Positions 1-8,484 are shown, numbered from the stretch's first letter. The stretch: DNA of 64,000 nt from Alphaproteobacteria bacterium (GCA_020442385.1 JAGRKE010000015.1:98170-162169); one strand, 5' to 3'. Made by a program: numbers and translations. Notes: generated by a model from the sequence alone, not told the origin.

Positions 1-1
1 A

Positions 2-832
2 GTGACTTGTGAAATTAAAAACCGCAGCGCAGAGGGGATTTTTGCGCAGTGCGAAAATGCTGAGGATGTTGATCTCGGCTTGCTGATGATCCAGCAGGGC
101 TATGTCACCGTGAACCGCGCTAATGTTTACGGCACGGTGTTTGAGGATGTATATGTGCGTGCGGAAACTGAGGCGCAGGCCCGCAATCTCGGTGTTTGGG
201 GGCAGGGTGCAGGCGTTGAGGCGGCGCAAGGCGGCGATTCAAAATTCCTTGTCATGCTGAGTTTGATTGTCTCGCTGGGTATTGCTGCGGCATTTTTGGT
301 GTTAACCGTTATTGTTATGCGCGGCTTTAAAAAAGTCACCGAGGCGCAGCAAAACAATATGGACATGATCAAAAAAGAGCAAAAGCTGCGCGAGAAGGAG
401 CGCGGCATTATTGCCACCATGCTTGATGCCGAGCTTAAGGCGAATAAGTCAAAGCTGGAGGCCTATCTGGTCGTGTATGAGGAAATGCTGGCCGGGCTCA
501 AGAACCCGGACAAGGCGCCGAAATACAAGCAATCCGGCGATATCGTGCAAACCAAACCAATCCTTAGCCGCGCAGTGTTTGACCGCAATAATGACAAGCT
601 GGATATGCTGGGTCATGATCTGGCCGGCGCGCTGGTGCAGTTTTATTCCTATATCAAAACCAACGCCGAGTATGAGGATCTGGAGCCGGATATGGCGCTG
701 GAGACTGCGATCGGCATTGTCGAGCAGGCGGTCAATGAAGCGCGCCACATGAATGCGCAAGCTCAAGAGCTGATGAGCGCGCTTGAGGAAAGCGGCGTGA
801 TGCGCGAGCGTATGCGCAGCCCCGAAGTTTAA
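2..832 (+). CDS. SNase-like C-terminus joined to a membrane-anchored cytoplasmic tail (5' partial)
   Basis: The gene runs in from before the window, so the true start is not visible; an in-frame GTG at base 2 is probably internal. The first ~70 visible residues resemble the end of alphaproteobacterial thermonuclease-family (SNase-like) domains: a stretch ending in a GLLMIQQGYV-type helix, then a helix rich in Ala/Glu/Arg closing with LGVWGQ. A single membrane helix follows at about residues 83-108. After it comes a charged, probably helical region of ~165 residues with no motif I recognise. The visible part therefore looks like an exported nuclease-fold domain tethered in the membrane with a long tail. 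Whether the nuclease active site is present cannot be seen, because that part lies upstream. It converges on xseA with a 9-base gap. Confidence 0.6.
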   Translation: MTCEIKNRSAEGIFAQCENAEDVDLGLLMIQQGYVTVNRANVYGTVFEDVYVRAETEAQARNLGVWGQGAGVEAAQGGDSKFLVMLSLIVSLGIAAAFLVLTVIVMRGFKKVTEAQQNNMDMIKKEQKLREKERGIIATMLDAELKANKSKLEAYLVVYEEMLAGLKNPDKAPKYKQSGDIVQTKPILSRAVFDRNNDKLDMLGHDLAGALVQFYSYIKTNAEYEDLEPDMALETAIGIVEQAVNEARHMNAQAQELMSALEESGVMRERMRSPEV

Positions 833-841
833 GCGCAGGCC

Positions 842-2266
842 TTAAAACAAGCTGTGCTGATCTGTCTTTTTCTCTTTTGATTTTTTTGGTTTTGACGGTG
901 GTTTTTCGACGTTCGCGCCCGCGCCGATGGTGGCGTCCACGCTCTTATTCTCCTTAAAGCGCAGTTGGACCTGCTGGCCCAGCGTTGTTTGCTCCGCCCC
1001 TGTGATGAGCGTGCCATCGGCTTTTTGCACGACCGCAAAGCCGCGCTGGAGAACATTTTCAAAAGAATAGGCTTCAAGCATTTTTTCGGCATGTTCAAGG
1101 CGCTTTTCAAAATTTCCAACGATGCGCGGCGTAAGCGCTTTGAGTTGATCATCCCAGCGCTCCAGTCGCTGCGCTGCCTCGCGCAGAAGGTTTGAGGGGT
1201 CGCGCAGCTTCGCGCTAAATTCAATCAGTTTGTGTTTTTTCAGCCCCAGATAGCTATCAAATATCCGCCCGATTTTATCGCCGATATGATCAAGCTTTTG
1301 CGTATGCACCTCGAGCAGCTTTGCCGGATCGCCCAGCCGCCCGCTGCGCGCCTCCAGCTTGTTGTGCCCGTCACTGAGCATACGGTTGACCGCACCGACC
1401 ATCCGCCCTTCGCTCTCGGCAATTTGCGCGATCAGATCGCCGCGCCGCGGCACGGCCATTTCCGCCGCGCCTGTCGGGGTGGGCGCTCTCAAATCTGCCA
1501 CATAGTCGATCAGGGTCGTGTCGGTCTCATGACCCACAGCGGAGATGACCGGGATCGTGCTGTCGGCCACCGCGCGCACAACAATTTCTTCATTAAAAGG
1601 CATGAGGTCTTCCAGTGAGCCGCCGCCGCGCCCGACAATCAGAACATCCGGCCGGGGCAGGCCGTGGTCGCCCAGAGTTTGAAAGCCGTTAATCGCTGCG
1701 GCGATTTGTTCGGCCGCGCCATCGCCCTGCACCATCACGGGCCAGAGCAAGACATCGCGCGGGAAGCGGTCGGCCAGCCGGTGCAAAATATCGCGAATGA
1801 CCGCGCCGGTGGGCGAGGTCACAACCCCGATCGTGCGCGGCAGGAAGGGCAGTTTTTGTTTGCGCTCGGGCGCGAACAGTCCTTCGGCGGCCAGCTTTTT
1901 GCGGCGCTCTTCCAGCATTTTGAGCAGCGCGCCTTCGCCCGCCAGCTCCATGCTCTCAATAATAATCTGGTATTTCGAACTGGCCGGATAGCTGGAGACA
2001 CGGCCCGTGACAATAACTTCCAATCCCTCTTCGGGCTTAATGCTGAGCTTGGACAGCACGCCCTTCCAGCACACGGCGTCAATGGACGCATCCTCATCCT
2101 TAAGGTTCGTGTAAAGATGGCCGGAGCGCGGAATCGTCACCCGCCCTAGCTCGCCGCGAATGCGCACATGGCCAAAGGTTTCCTCCAGCGTTTTTTTGAG
2201 CGAAAAGGCCAGATCCGAGACAGAAAATTCTGGAACATTCGACTGCGCTGTTTTACTCTCTGCCAT
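842..2266 (-). CDS. xseA: Exodeoxyribonuclease VII large subunit
   Basis: Large subunit of exonuclease VII, the cytoplasmic nuclease that degrades single-stranded DNA in either direction with the small subunit XseB. At 474 residues it has family length. An OB-fold domain (about residues 13-110, with the EFSVSDLAFSLK start and HLYTNLKD segment) is followed by the catalytic domain with PRTIGVVTSPTGAVIRDI, DVLIVGRGGGSLEDL and AVGHETDTTL, and then a coiled C-terminal region. It is divergent from purD with 73 bases between the starts, an arrangement often seen in alphaproteobacteria. xseB is not in the window. The last ~30 residues are Lys-rich and look like a lineage-specific tail. Confidence 0.96.
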   Translation of the reverse strand: MAESKTAQSNVPEFSVSDLAFSLKKTLEETFGHVRIRGELGRVTIPRSGHLYTNLKDEDASIDAVCWKGVLSKLSIKPEEGLEVIVTGRVSSYPASSKYQIIIESMELAGEGALLKMLEERRKKLAAEGLFAPERKQKLPFLPRTIGVVTSPTGAVIRDILHRLADRFPRDVLLWPVMVQGDGAAEQIAAAINGFQTLGDHGLPRPDVLIVGRGGGSLEDLMPFNEEIVVRAVADSTIPVISAVGHETDTTLIDYVADLRAPTPTGAAEMAVPRRGDLIAQIAESEGRMVGAVNRMLSDGHNKLEARSGRLGDPAKLLEVHTQKLDHIGDKIGRIFDSYLGLKKHKLIEFSAKLRDPSNLLREAAQRLERWDDQLKALTPRIVGNFEKRLEHAEKMLEAYSFENVLQRGFAVVQKADGTLITGAEQTTLGQQVQLRFKENKSVDATIGAGANVEKPPSKPKKSKEKKTDQHSLF

Positions 2267-2339
2267 CAGGCGATCCTTGTGATCTTGTATAAACGAAGCA
2301 TTATCATACAGCTTTAAGCGCGAATTTTAAGGAGTATCA

Positions 2340-3635
2340 ATGAAAATTTTGCTTGTCGGATCTGGCGGACGTGAACACGCACTGGCTTGGCTTTTGGCAC
2401 AATCCCCCAGCTGCCGCGCTTTGTATTGTGCGCCGGGCAATGCCGGGATCGAAAGCTGCGCTGAAATTGTTGATATCGCTGCCGAAGACGTCGATGCGCT
2501 GGTCGCTTATGCCAAGAATAACGAAATTAATCTGGTCGTGGTCGGTCCGGAAGCGCCACTGGTTAAGGGTCTTGCCGATGCGCTGGCCGCTGAAAATATT
2601 CTAGTGTTTGGCCCCAGCGCCGCCGCGGCGCAGCTTGAGGGCTCTAAAGGCTTCATGAAAGACCTTTGCAAAAAATACAATATTCCGACGGCCGGCTATG
2701 AGCGCTTTAGCGATCTTGAGGCGGCCAAAGCCTATATCATGCAACAAACCCCGCCCGTGGTGGTGAAGGCCGATGGCTTGGCTGCGGGTAAGGGTGTGAT
2801 TATCGCGCAAAATCACGATGAGGCGATTGAGGCCGCGGCGGAGATGCTCAGCGGCTCAAGCTTCGGTGATGCGGGCGCGCAGATCGTGATTGAAGAATTT
2901 TTGGACGGCGAAGAGCTGAGCTATTTTGCGCTGGCCGATGGGAAAACCATGCTGCCGCTGACAAGCGCGCAGGATCACAAGCGCGCCTTTGATGGCGATG
3001 AAGGCCCGAATACGGGCGGGATGGGCGCGTATTCGCCTGCGCATATGATGACCCCGGAGCTGGAGCAAAAAATCCTCTCCCAGATTATCGAGCCGACGAT
3101 TGATGCGATGGCGAAAGAGGGCTGCCCGTTTACGGGCGTGCTCTTTGCCGGGCTGATGGTGGTGGACGGACAGCCCAAGCTGATCGAATATAATGTGCGC
3201 TTTGGCGACCCGGAATGCCAGACGCTGATGGTGCGTTTTAAGGGCGATCTGGCCGCGGTGCTGCGCGCCTGTGCTTCCGGCACGCTCTCTGAGATGGACG
3301 GTCAAGTTGGTTGGAGCGAAGAGCCATCCATGTGCGTGGTGATGGCGACCAAGGGCTATCCCGGATCGTACCCGAAAAACACCCCGATTAAGGGGATAGC
3401 GGCAACCTTCGATGTGCAGCATTTGACCGTTTTCCACGCCGGAACGGCCAAGGATGAAAACGGCGCGCTGGTCTCAACCGGCGGGCGTGTGCTCGGCATT
3501 ACCGCTACGGGTAAAGATTTGCGTGAGGCGAAGGGCAAATGCTACCGCGCGGTCGGGCTGATTGATTGGCCCGACGGCTTCTGCCGCAGCGATATCGGCT
3601 GGCGCGCGCTCAAGGCTGCCGACGAGGCGGCTTAA
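2340..3635 (+). CDS. purD: Phosphoribosylamine-glycine ligase
   Basis: GAR synthetase, the second step of purine synthesis: it joins 5-phosphoribosylamine and glycine with ATP. The protein is 431 residues, normal for the family. It starts with the [18 protein letters not shown]-domain, then an ATP-grasp core ([16 protein letters not shown], the [22 protein letters not shown] loop, and [13 protein letters not shown] with the metal-binding Glu/Asn), and ends with the usual C-terminal domain. A clear AAGGAG ribosome site at 2329-2334, six bases before the ATG, fixes the start. It stands alone on the plus strand, with the AT-rich minus-strand pair converging on it. Confidence 0.97.
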   Translation: MKILLVGSGGREHALAWLLAQSPSCRALYCAPGNAGIESCAEIVDIAAEDVDALVAYAKNNEINLVVVGPEAPLVKGLADALAAENILVFGPSAAAAQLEGSKGFMKDLCKKYNIPTAGYERFSDLEAAKAYIMQQTPPVVVKADGLAAGKGVIIAQNHDEAIEAAAEMLSGSSFGDAGAQIVIEEFLDGEELSYFALADGKTMLPLTSAQDHKRAFDGDEGPNTGGMGAYSPAHMMTPELEQKILSQIIEPTIDAMAKEGCPFTGVLFAGLMVVDGQPKLIEYNVRFGDPECQTLMVRFKGDLAAVLRACASGTLSEMDGQVGWSEEPSMCVVMATKGYPGSYPKNTPIKGIAATFDVQHLTVFHAGTAKDENGALVSTGGRVLGITATGKDLREAKGKCYRAVGLIDWPDGFCRSDIGWRALKAADEAA

Positions 3636-3663
3636 GCAATTGATTCCAAAATCTGAATCAGTT

Positions 3664-3951
3664 TCACAAGTTCGTTTTTGATTGTTTCTCGTTTATAACC
3701 TGTTTTATCAAGCGTAAAAAATAAGAAAGGCCGATTGCCGAAATAGTCAGATCAAATATGGCTCGATAATCGAATTTATTTTGAAAAAAAAGACTTCCTG
3801 AAAAAAGATTATAAACAAAGCTTGTAATGATCAAAAAAAGAAGAAAGCACAAGAAATAAAACCAAACTCTTAAGCGTGTTAAGCTTAATTTGTTTATTCT
3901 TTCTTTTAAGCGGACATGACTTTGAATAAAGTAATTATAAATCGATTTCAT
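3664..3951 (-). CDS. Small two-helix membrane protein, unknown; possible immunity-type partner
   Basis: A 95-residue protein that I do not recognise. It is rich in Phe, Ile and Lys. A basic N-terminus (residues 1-27) leads into a hydrophobic helix at about 28-50 and a second at about 63-82, with a short Lys/Asn-rich tail. It starts only 6 bases after the stop of the peptidoglycan-binding/glycine-zipper gene on the same strand, so the two are almost certainly co-transcribed. A ribosome site of AAGG type lies in the end of that gene. Base composition is far more AT-rich than in the neighbours, which suggests transfer. The layout, a membrane-active-looking protein followed at once by a small membrane protein, resembles toxin and immunity pairs; this is inference only. 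Confidence 0.6.
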   Translation of the reverse strand: MKSIYNYFIQSHVRLKERINKLSLTRLRVWFYFLCFLLFLIITSFVYNLFSGSLFFQNKFDYRAIFDLTISAIGLSYFLRLIKQVINEKQSKTNL

Positions 3952-3957
3952 AATGCC

Positions 3958-4809
3958 TTATTTTATCAGTCTGTTTTTACAATTTAAATAAATTGATTTT
4001 TTTTGTTCAACTATTTTAGCAGCTTTTTGCAATTTGGGTTTTAAATCATCCTGTATCTGGCCTTCAATCTGTTGTATCTGGCTTTCTACTTTGCGTATTT
4101 CGTTTCTATATTCTCCATCAGTCTTTTTTCCTGTTAAAAAATCAAGCCCCTCCTCAACAACAATTCCAATAGAACCACCGGCTCCGATACCTGTGGCGGC
4201 CCCCGGAAGCCCTGCAGCAGCACCGCCAATGATGGTACCTATAGCTGCTCCTATATTTCTGGCTTTTCCTCTGTCTCCACTAATAAAACTTTTTTCCTTT
4301 TTGAAGGCTTTATTTAATTCAGTGTGATACCGCTTCAAATTTTTTAAATTTGTTTGGGCTTGTTTTAGATTGTCTTGCGCGACCTGATATGCTCCTTGAG
4401 CATTGATCCATTCAATTTCTTGTGTTTGACAAGAAGCCGTTTGCTTTTTGTCTTCACGATCTTCTAATTTTTGGACGATTTTCTCTGGATTGATACGCAA
4501 GCCTTTTGAGGTTGTGATGAAGGTGTCGCGACTGGTCTCTTCGCGCTCTTTTTCTACCAGAGCGGATGTGAGGGCGGATTCGGTTTCGCCGCCCGGAAGA
4601 ATGCGGCCATCGACGCGTAAATTATTTTCGCGCTGGAAATTTTTAATGCCCGCATCCAGATCGCGGGTAATAATTCCGTTCTCTTCCTCTTCTTCGAAAA
4701 AGCCAAGGGCATTAAGACCGCGTTTTGTTGCGCGCACGTCCTCTTTATTGTTTTTGAGATTATTTCCGACCGGGGCGGATAAAAATCCGATCATATTTTG
4801 AAACGGCAT
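3958..4809 (-). CDS. Peptidoglycan-binding domain protein with coiled coils and a glycine-zipper segment
   Basis: A 283-residue protein. Residues about 20-80 form a PG_binding_1-type domain (DVRATKRGLNALGFF, GIITRDLDAGIKNFQ, LRVDGRILPGGETE), of the variety common in alphaproteobacteria. Then come a linker, a coiled coil at about 135-172, a hydrophobic Gly/Ala-rich segment at 184-218 with repeated GxxxG spacing (a glycine zipper), and a second Gln/Lys-rich coiled coil at about 232-275. There is no obvious signal peptide. An AAGGAG ribosome site precedes the ATG. The C-terminal two thirds and the downstream small gene are AT-rich. A hydrophobic hairpin between coiled coils is seen in pore-forming and secreted effector proteins, but no activity can be assigned. 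It is followed 6 bases later by the 95-residue membrane protein. Confidence 0.7.
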   Translation of the reverse strand: MPFQNMIGFLSAPVGNNLKNNKEDVRATKRGLNALGFFEEEEENGIITRDLDAGIKNFQRENNLRVDGRILPGGETESALTSALVEKEREETSRDTFITTSKGLRINPEKIVQKLEDREDKKQTASCQTQEIEWINAQGAYQVAQDNLKQAQTNLKNLKRYHTELNKAFKKEKSFISGDRGKARNIGAAIGTIIGGAAAGLPGAATGIGAGGSIGIVVEEGLDFLTGKKTDGEYRNEIRKVESQIQQIEGQIQDDLKPKLQKAAKIVEQKKSIYLNCKNRLIK

Positions 4810-4838
4810 TGGTTAAGCTCCTTAAAATTTAGGCATAA

Positions 4839-4864
4839 TCCGCCTTCGTTAAAATTTCGGCGGA
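4839..4864. other. Hairpin in the leader of the peptidoglycan-binding gene
   Basis: A 6-bp stem (TCCGCC at 4839-4844 with GGCGGA at 4859-4864) around a 14-base AT-rich loop. It lies between the tadA terminator and the ribosome site of the minus-strand gene at 3958-4809. It could add to termination or be a leader structure; nothing further can be said. Confidence 0.35.
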
Positions 4865-4869
4865 CAAAG

Positions 4870-4892
4870 AAAAACCCGCATAAAAATGCGGG
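4870..4892 (-). terminator. Intrinsic terminator after tadA
   Basis: Seven-bp stem CCCGCAT (4875-4881) with ATGCGGG (4886-4892) and an AAAA loop. Read on the minus strand it is followed by a T-run (the A-run at 4870-4874 on the plus strand). It lies about 70 bases beyond the tadA stop and separates tadA from the AT-rich module. Confidence 0.8.
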
Positions 4893-4959
4893 CGCAATTT
4901 TGGTGTTGTTTAAGGATTATAATCCTATTTTATGGAGTGAATGTCAAGGAATTTTAGAA

Positions 4960-5415
4960 TTATCTCTTTGTCTTAAAAAATTCCCGCAAAATATCGCCGC
5001 ATTCTTGTTCGAGGAGCGGGCCGATGACTTCGGGGCGGTGGTGGCAGGTGGGTTGCTCGTAGAATTTTGCGCCGTGAAGAACGCCGCCGCCTTTTTCGTC
5101 CGGCGCGCCGATAATAAGCCTGCGAATGCGGGCAAAAGAAATCGCCGCTACGCACATCGTACAGGGCTCCAACGTCACATACAGATCATATTCCGGCAGG
5201 CGCTGTACGCCCAGGCGTGCACACTGCTCACGGATAACCAGAAGCTCCGCATGCGCGGATGGATCGCTCATCTCAATCGTGCGGTTGCCCGCGCGCGCGA
5301 CAACTTCGCCGCTTTCGCCGTGCACAAGCAGCGCGCCGATCGGCACTTCGTCTCGCGCCGCGGCGGCTTTTGCCTCTTCTAAAGCGAGGCGCATTAAGGT
5401 AATGTCCTGATCCAT
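4960..5415 (-). CDS. tadA: tRNA-specific adenosine deaminase
   Basis: Converts the wobble adenosine A34 of tRNA-Arg(ACG) to inosine. The cytidine/deoxycytidylate deaminase fold is complete: HAE with H55 and E57, and PCTMC with zinc ligands C85 and C88, in a 151-residue protein of normal length. The reading frame stays open a further 69 codons upstream, but that part lies over rluB and has no deaminase features. I place the start at ATG 5415 (MDQDITLMRLALEEA), matching the usual N-terminus. This ATG shares two bases with the ATG of the divergent rluB, so the promoter and ribosome site of each gene lie inside the other's coding sequence. Confidence 0.93.
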   Translation of the reverse strand: MDQDITLMRLALEEAKAAAARDEVPIGALLVHGESGEVVARAGNRTIEMSDPSAHAELLVIREQCARLGVQRLPEYDLYVTLEPCTMCVAAISFARIRRLIIGAPDEKGGGVLHGAKFYEQPTCHHRPEVIGPLLEQECGDILREFFKTKR

Positions 5416-6175
5416 GAGCGAAGATAACCACAAAGGTGCCCCCACCACAAGTGAGAGGATTGCCAAGAGAATTGCACGCGCGGGGCTGTGTTCCCGCCGC
5501 GAGGCCGAGCGCTGGATCGAGGCCGGGCGCGTGGTGGTCAATGGCGAGAAGCTGAGCAGCGCCGCGTGCGTTGTCACCGATAGTGATGAAATTATGGTCG
5601 ATGGCAAGGCGCTGGCGGGCAAAAGCCGTACGCGTTTATTTCTGTATCACAAGCCTGCCGGGCTGGTGACCAGCCATAAGGACGAGCAGGGCCGCGCGAC
5701 CGTGTTTGACAAGCTGCCCGGGCATTTGCCGCGTGTCATCAGCGTCGGGCGGCTGGACTTGAACACCGAAGGATTGCTGCTACTGACTAATGACGGGGAG
5801 CTTTCGCGCTATCTTGAGTTGCCCGCAACGGGCTGGAGCCGTAAATACCGTGTACGTGTCCATGGCCGCGTCGATGAGAAAAAACTCGCAGCGCTTAAAA
5901 CCGGCATCACGATCGAGGGAATCAAATATAAATCCATTCTGGCGAGCCTTGATAGCGTACAGGGCGCAAATTCATGGATTACCGTGACGCTGCGCGAGGG
6001 AAAAAACCGCGAGATTCGCCGGGTGATGGAACATCTGGGATTGCAGGTTACCCGCTTGATGCGCCTGTCATACGGGCCGTTTATGCTCGGTAAGCTGGAG
6101 CGCGGCGCGGTTGAGGAAGTGCCGATGCCGGTCTTGAAATCGCAGATTTCAAAATTCTTTCAGGGGCAGAAATGA
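5414..6175 (+). CDS. rluB: 23S rRNA pseudouridine synthase, RluB family
   Basis: Isomerises a uridine in 23S rRNA (U2605 in E. coli for RluB). An S4 RNA-binding domain lies at residues ~14-60 (RIARAGLCSRREAERWI, GRVVVNG). The RsuA/RluB-type catalytic domain has GRLDLNTEGLLLLTNDG, with catalytic Asp115, and a KNREIRR motif. At 253 residues it lacks the long basic tails of some RluB proteins, so RluE or RluF are less likely but the exact target is not certain. The start overlaps that of divergent tadA (CATG, 5413-5416). The end overlaps rsmD by ATGA, so translation of the two is coupled. Confidence 0.9.
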   Translation: MSEDNHKGAPTTSERIAKRIARAGLCSRREAERWIEAGRVVVNGEKLSSAACVVTDSDEIMVDGKALAGKSRTRLFLYHKPAGLVTSHKDEQGRATVFDKLPGHLPRVISVGRLDLNTEGLLLLTNDGELSRYLELPATGWSRKYRVRVHGRVDEKKLAALKTGITIEGIKYKSILASLDSVQGANSWITVTLREGKNREIRRVMEHLGLQVTRLMRLSYGPFMLGKLERGAVEEVPMPVLKSQISKFFQGQK

Positions 6176-6729
6176 GAATCGTTGCCGGCATCTATGGTGG
6201 GCGCAAGCTGCACGTGCCCAAGGGCTATGACGTACGCCCGACCAGCGATAAGGTGCGCGGCGCGGTGATGAATGCACTGGCCTCTCGCGGGGCGATTGAC
6301 GGCGCAGTTGTTCTCGATGTGTTTTGCGGAACAGGTGCGTTGGGGCTGGAGGCGCTATCGCGCGGCGCGGCTGTCTGTACGTTTATTGATAAGGCCCGCA
6401 GCTCGCTTGATCTGGCGCGCAAGAATGCCGCGGACTTAGGCGCGGATAATGCGCAATTTCTTCTTAAAGAGGCGCAAAAAATTAGTGCTCGCCCGGAGAC
6501 GCAGGGACCGGCCAGTCTGGTGTTTCTCGATCCACCGTATAATAAAGGGCTGATCCAAGCGGCGCTCGGCGCTCTGCAAGAAGGCGGCTGGTTTGCGGAT
6601 GAAGCGATGATCGTCGCGGAGAGCGAGGCAGAATTAAGCCTATCCTGCGCAGGATTTAGAATTCTGGATGAGAAAATTTATAAAGACACCAAAATCACAT
6701 ACGCGCTTTATAGCGGCATGAGCGAATAG
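6172..6729 (+). CDS. rsmD: 16S rRNA guanine(966)-N2-methyltransferase
   Basis: Methylates G966 of 16S rRNA in the assembled 30S head using SAM. The N-terminus MRIVAGIYGGRKL and RPTSDKVRGAVMNAL are family signatures. The SAM site is DVFCGTGALGLEAL (50-62) and the catalytic motif is DPPY (120-123). At 185 residues it has family length. Start and stop of the gene pair overlap (ATG at 6172 inside the rluB stop), a common arrangement for two rRNA-modifying enzymes. Its last 22 bases overlap the end of convergent uppP. Confidence 0.95.
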   Translation: MRIVAGIYGGRKLHVPKGYDVRPTSDKVRGAVMNALASRGAIDGAVVLDVFCGTGALGLEALSRGAAVCTFIDKARSSLDLARKNAADLGADNAQFLLKEAQKISARPETQGPASLVFLDPPYNKGLIQAALGALQEGGWFADEAMIVAESEAELSLSCAGFRILDEKIYKDTKITYALYSGMSE

Positions 6730-7538
6730 CCGATCGCCAGCAGTGCCGCTCCCAGCAGAATGCGGTAAATTGCAAAGACTTTGAAGCTCGCTTTTTCCAA
6801 CCAGCGCATCATCAGGTGAATGGCGATATAGCCAGAGACAAAAGACAGCGCCATAGCCAGCAGCGCATCCAGCGTGAAGGTGACATTGCCCATCTTGTAT
6901 AGCCCGATCGCGCCGAGCGTGCCAGCGCCGCCAATCGCAATAATCGCCAGCAGCAGTGAATAACGCGCGGCTTCGGTGCGGCTGTATCCCAGATAGCGCG
7001 CCATGGTCATGGTGATGCCAGAGCGGCTGGTGCCGGGCACAAGCGCGATGGCTTGGGCAAGCCCTATCAGAAGCGCGTGGCGGGCATTCATCTGGCTTAG
7101 AGTTTTTTCCGCTGGTTTGAGCGCATCCACGGCCCAAAGCACAATCCCGAAAATCAAAGTCATCCACGCGACAATTAGAATATTGTGCCCCCAGTAAAAT
7201 CCGGCGAGGCTGATGGCTAGCCCCGCGGCAATCACGGGCAGTGAACTGATCAGGAGATATAGATCGAGCTTTGTCTCCGCGTTCTTAATATTCCCGGTTA
7301 CCATTTTCTTTAGCCCACAAAGCATTTGCAGGACATCGCTGTGGAAATATAAAAGGACGGAAAACAGCGTGCCGACATGCACCGCGACATCAAGCAGTAA
7401 GTTTTGCTTAAAAACCTCTAGCCCTGCTTCGGACTGGAACAGGGCGTGGACGAGCAGCAAATGCCCGCTTGAGCTGACGGGTAGAAATTCGGTTATGCCC
7501 TGGACAAGGGCAAGGATCATAATAATTTGAAATGTCAT
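6708..7538 (-). CDS. uppP: Undecaprenyl-diphosphatase (BacA type)
   Basis: Inner-membrane enzyme that dephosphorylates undecaprenyl diphosphate so that the carrier lipid can be reused for peptidoglycan and other envelope polymers. It is 276 residues with about eight membrane helices. Signature motifs are QGITEFLPVSSSGHL near the N-terminus (acidic residue plus SSSGH) and VPGTSRSGITMTMARYLG in the middle. The end overlaps rsmD by 22 bases in a convergent arrangement. A single gene with its own promoter expected upstream of 7538. Confidence 0.95.
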   Translation of the reverse strand: MTFQIIMILALVQGITEFLPVSSSGHLLLVHALFQSEAGLEVFKQNLLLDVAVHVGTLFSVLLYFHSDVLQMLCGLKKMVTGNIKNAETKLDLYLLISSLPVIAAGLAISLAGFYWGHNILIVAWMTLIFGIVLWAVDALKPAEKTLSQMNARHALLIGLAQAIALVPGTSRSGITMTMARYLGYSRTEAARYSLLLAIIAIGGAGTLGAIGLYKMGNVTFTLDALLAMALSFVSGYIAIHLMMRWLEKASFKVFAIYRILLGAALLAIGYSLMPL

Positions 7539-7586
7539 GTCGTTCTGCGTGCTTGATTTTTTTACAGCTTAGAGGAAAATAGACAT

Positions 7587-7790
7587 ATGGTCTACGGTGT
7601 TGGCATTTTGGGGTTTATATGCGGCTTTATAATTGGCCAGTATTGGCTATATAAAATGCTCAAATACAGGTCCAATGAGGATTTACTACATGATCGTAAA
7701 TTGCGCTGGACTTACGGTATTCTGAATTGGATTGTTGCGGGAATCGGGGCGTACAGCTTCGTTTTCTTTTACAATCTGTATTTCGGATAG
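7587..7790 (+). CDS. Small two-helix membrane protein, unknown
   Basis: A 67-residue protein with no family I recognise. Two hydrophobic segments (about residues 3-24 and 44-63) flank a charged loop with NEDLLHDRKLRW. An AGAGGA ribosome site sits eight bases before the ATG, which supports translation. It is divergent from uppP (48 bases) and 79 bases before the YceI gene on the same strand, so it could share a transcript with the latter. The upstream AT-rich gap may hold promoters for both directions, but no clear -35/-10 pair stands out. Confidence 0.6.
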   Translation: MVYGVGILGFICGFIIGQYWLYKMLKYRSNEDLLHDRKLRWTYGILNWIVAGIGAYSFVFFYNLYFG

Positions 7791-7869
7791 GTGGGAATGC
7801 TTGATTGTTTTACACGCCGCTTTAATTTGATTGTGTATTTCTTTATTCTTTAACAGTTCGGAGATTTTG

Positions 7870-8484
7870 ATGAAAAAATTATTTTTGGTGGCTTTGTCCG
7901 TTGCATTTATGGCCGGTTTTTCCGGCTCTGCCAAAGCGCAGATTGAAACCTATCAATTCGATAAAGCGCATACGCAAATTTTCTTTGCCGTTAATCATCT
8001 GGGTTTTTCAAATTCCCACGGCAAGTTTCTGGATTATGATGGCTCTTTCACAATGGACCGTAGTGCGCCGGAAAATTCATCGGTTGCGGTGACCATCCAA
8101 ACTGCGTCCATTGATATGGACGATGAAAAATGGGATGAGCATCTTAAGGGCGCTGATTTTTTTAATGTCGAAACATTCCCAGAAATGACGTTCAAAAGCA
8201 CGGGCATTAGCATCACTGGTGAAAATACAGCCGATATCACCGGCGATTTGACTCTGCTGGGTGTGACCAAGCCGGTTGTTTTGCATGTCACGCACAACAA
8301 ATCCGCCAAACACCCGTTTGGCGATAAATATATGTCTGGTTTTTCGGCTGAGGCGACAATTAAGCGTTCAGACTTTGGTATGAATTACGGTCTGCCAATG
8401 GTTGGCGATGATGTCAAAATCATGATCGAAGTTGAAGGTGAGCGCGAAGAGCACGCCGCTGGTGAAGGCATGGGTAATAAATAA
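7870..8484 (+). CDS. Periplasmic YceI-family lipid-binding protein
   Basis: YceI proteins are periplasmic lipocalin-like barrels that bind long isoprenoids such as polyprenyl quinone precursors. The chosen ATG at 7870 has a GGAG ribosome site and starts a clean signal peptide (MKKLFLVALSVAFMAGF, cleavage after SAKA). An earlier in-frame start at 7831 would put a foreign segment in front of it. Family marks: YQFDKAHTQIFFAVNHLGFSN, DEKWDEHLKGADFFN, FPEMTFKST, a DLTLLGVTKPV strand and KRSDFGMNYGLPMVGDDVKI. The mature length is ~180 residues, as usual. It is followed by a long inverted repeat and then by a cytochrome b561-YceI fusion, so the two likely serve the same redox or quinone-linked process. 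Confidence 0.92.
   Translation: MKKLFLVALSVAFMAGFSGSAKAQIETYQFDKAHTQIFFAVNHLGFSNSHGKFLDYDGSFTMDRSAPENSSVAVTIQTASIDMDDEKWDEHLKGADFFNVETFPEMTFKSTGISITGENTADITGDLTLLGVTKPVVLHVTHNKSAKHPFGDKYMSGFSAEATIKRSDFGMNYGLPMVGDDVKIMIEVEGEREEHAAGEGMGNK

Noticed and set aside
2856..3437. A 193-codon minus-strand frame inside purD
   Set aside because: Antisense to the ATP-grasp core, His/Arg-rich composition typical of shadow frames.
5416..5622. A 69-codon N-terminal extension of tadA with a hydrophobic run
   Set aside because: Looks like a signal peptide, but it is the reverse complement of the rluB S4 domain; TadA is a cytoplasmic enzyme that starts at MDQD or MRLA.
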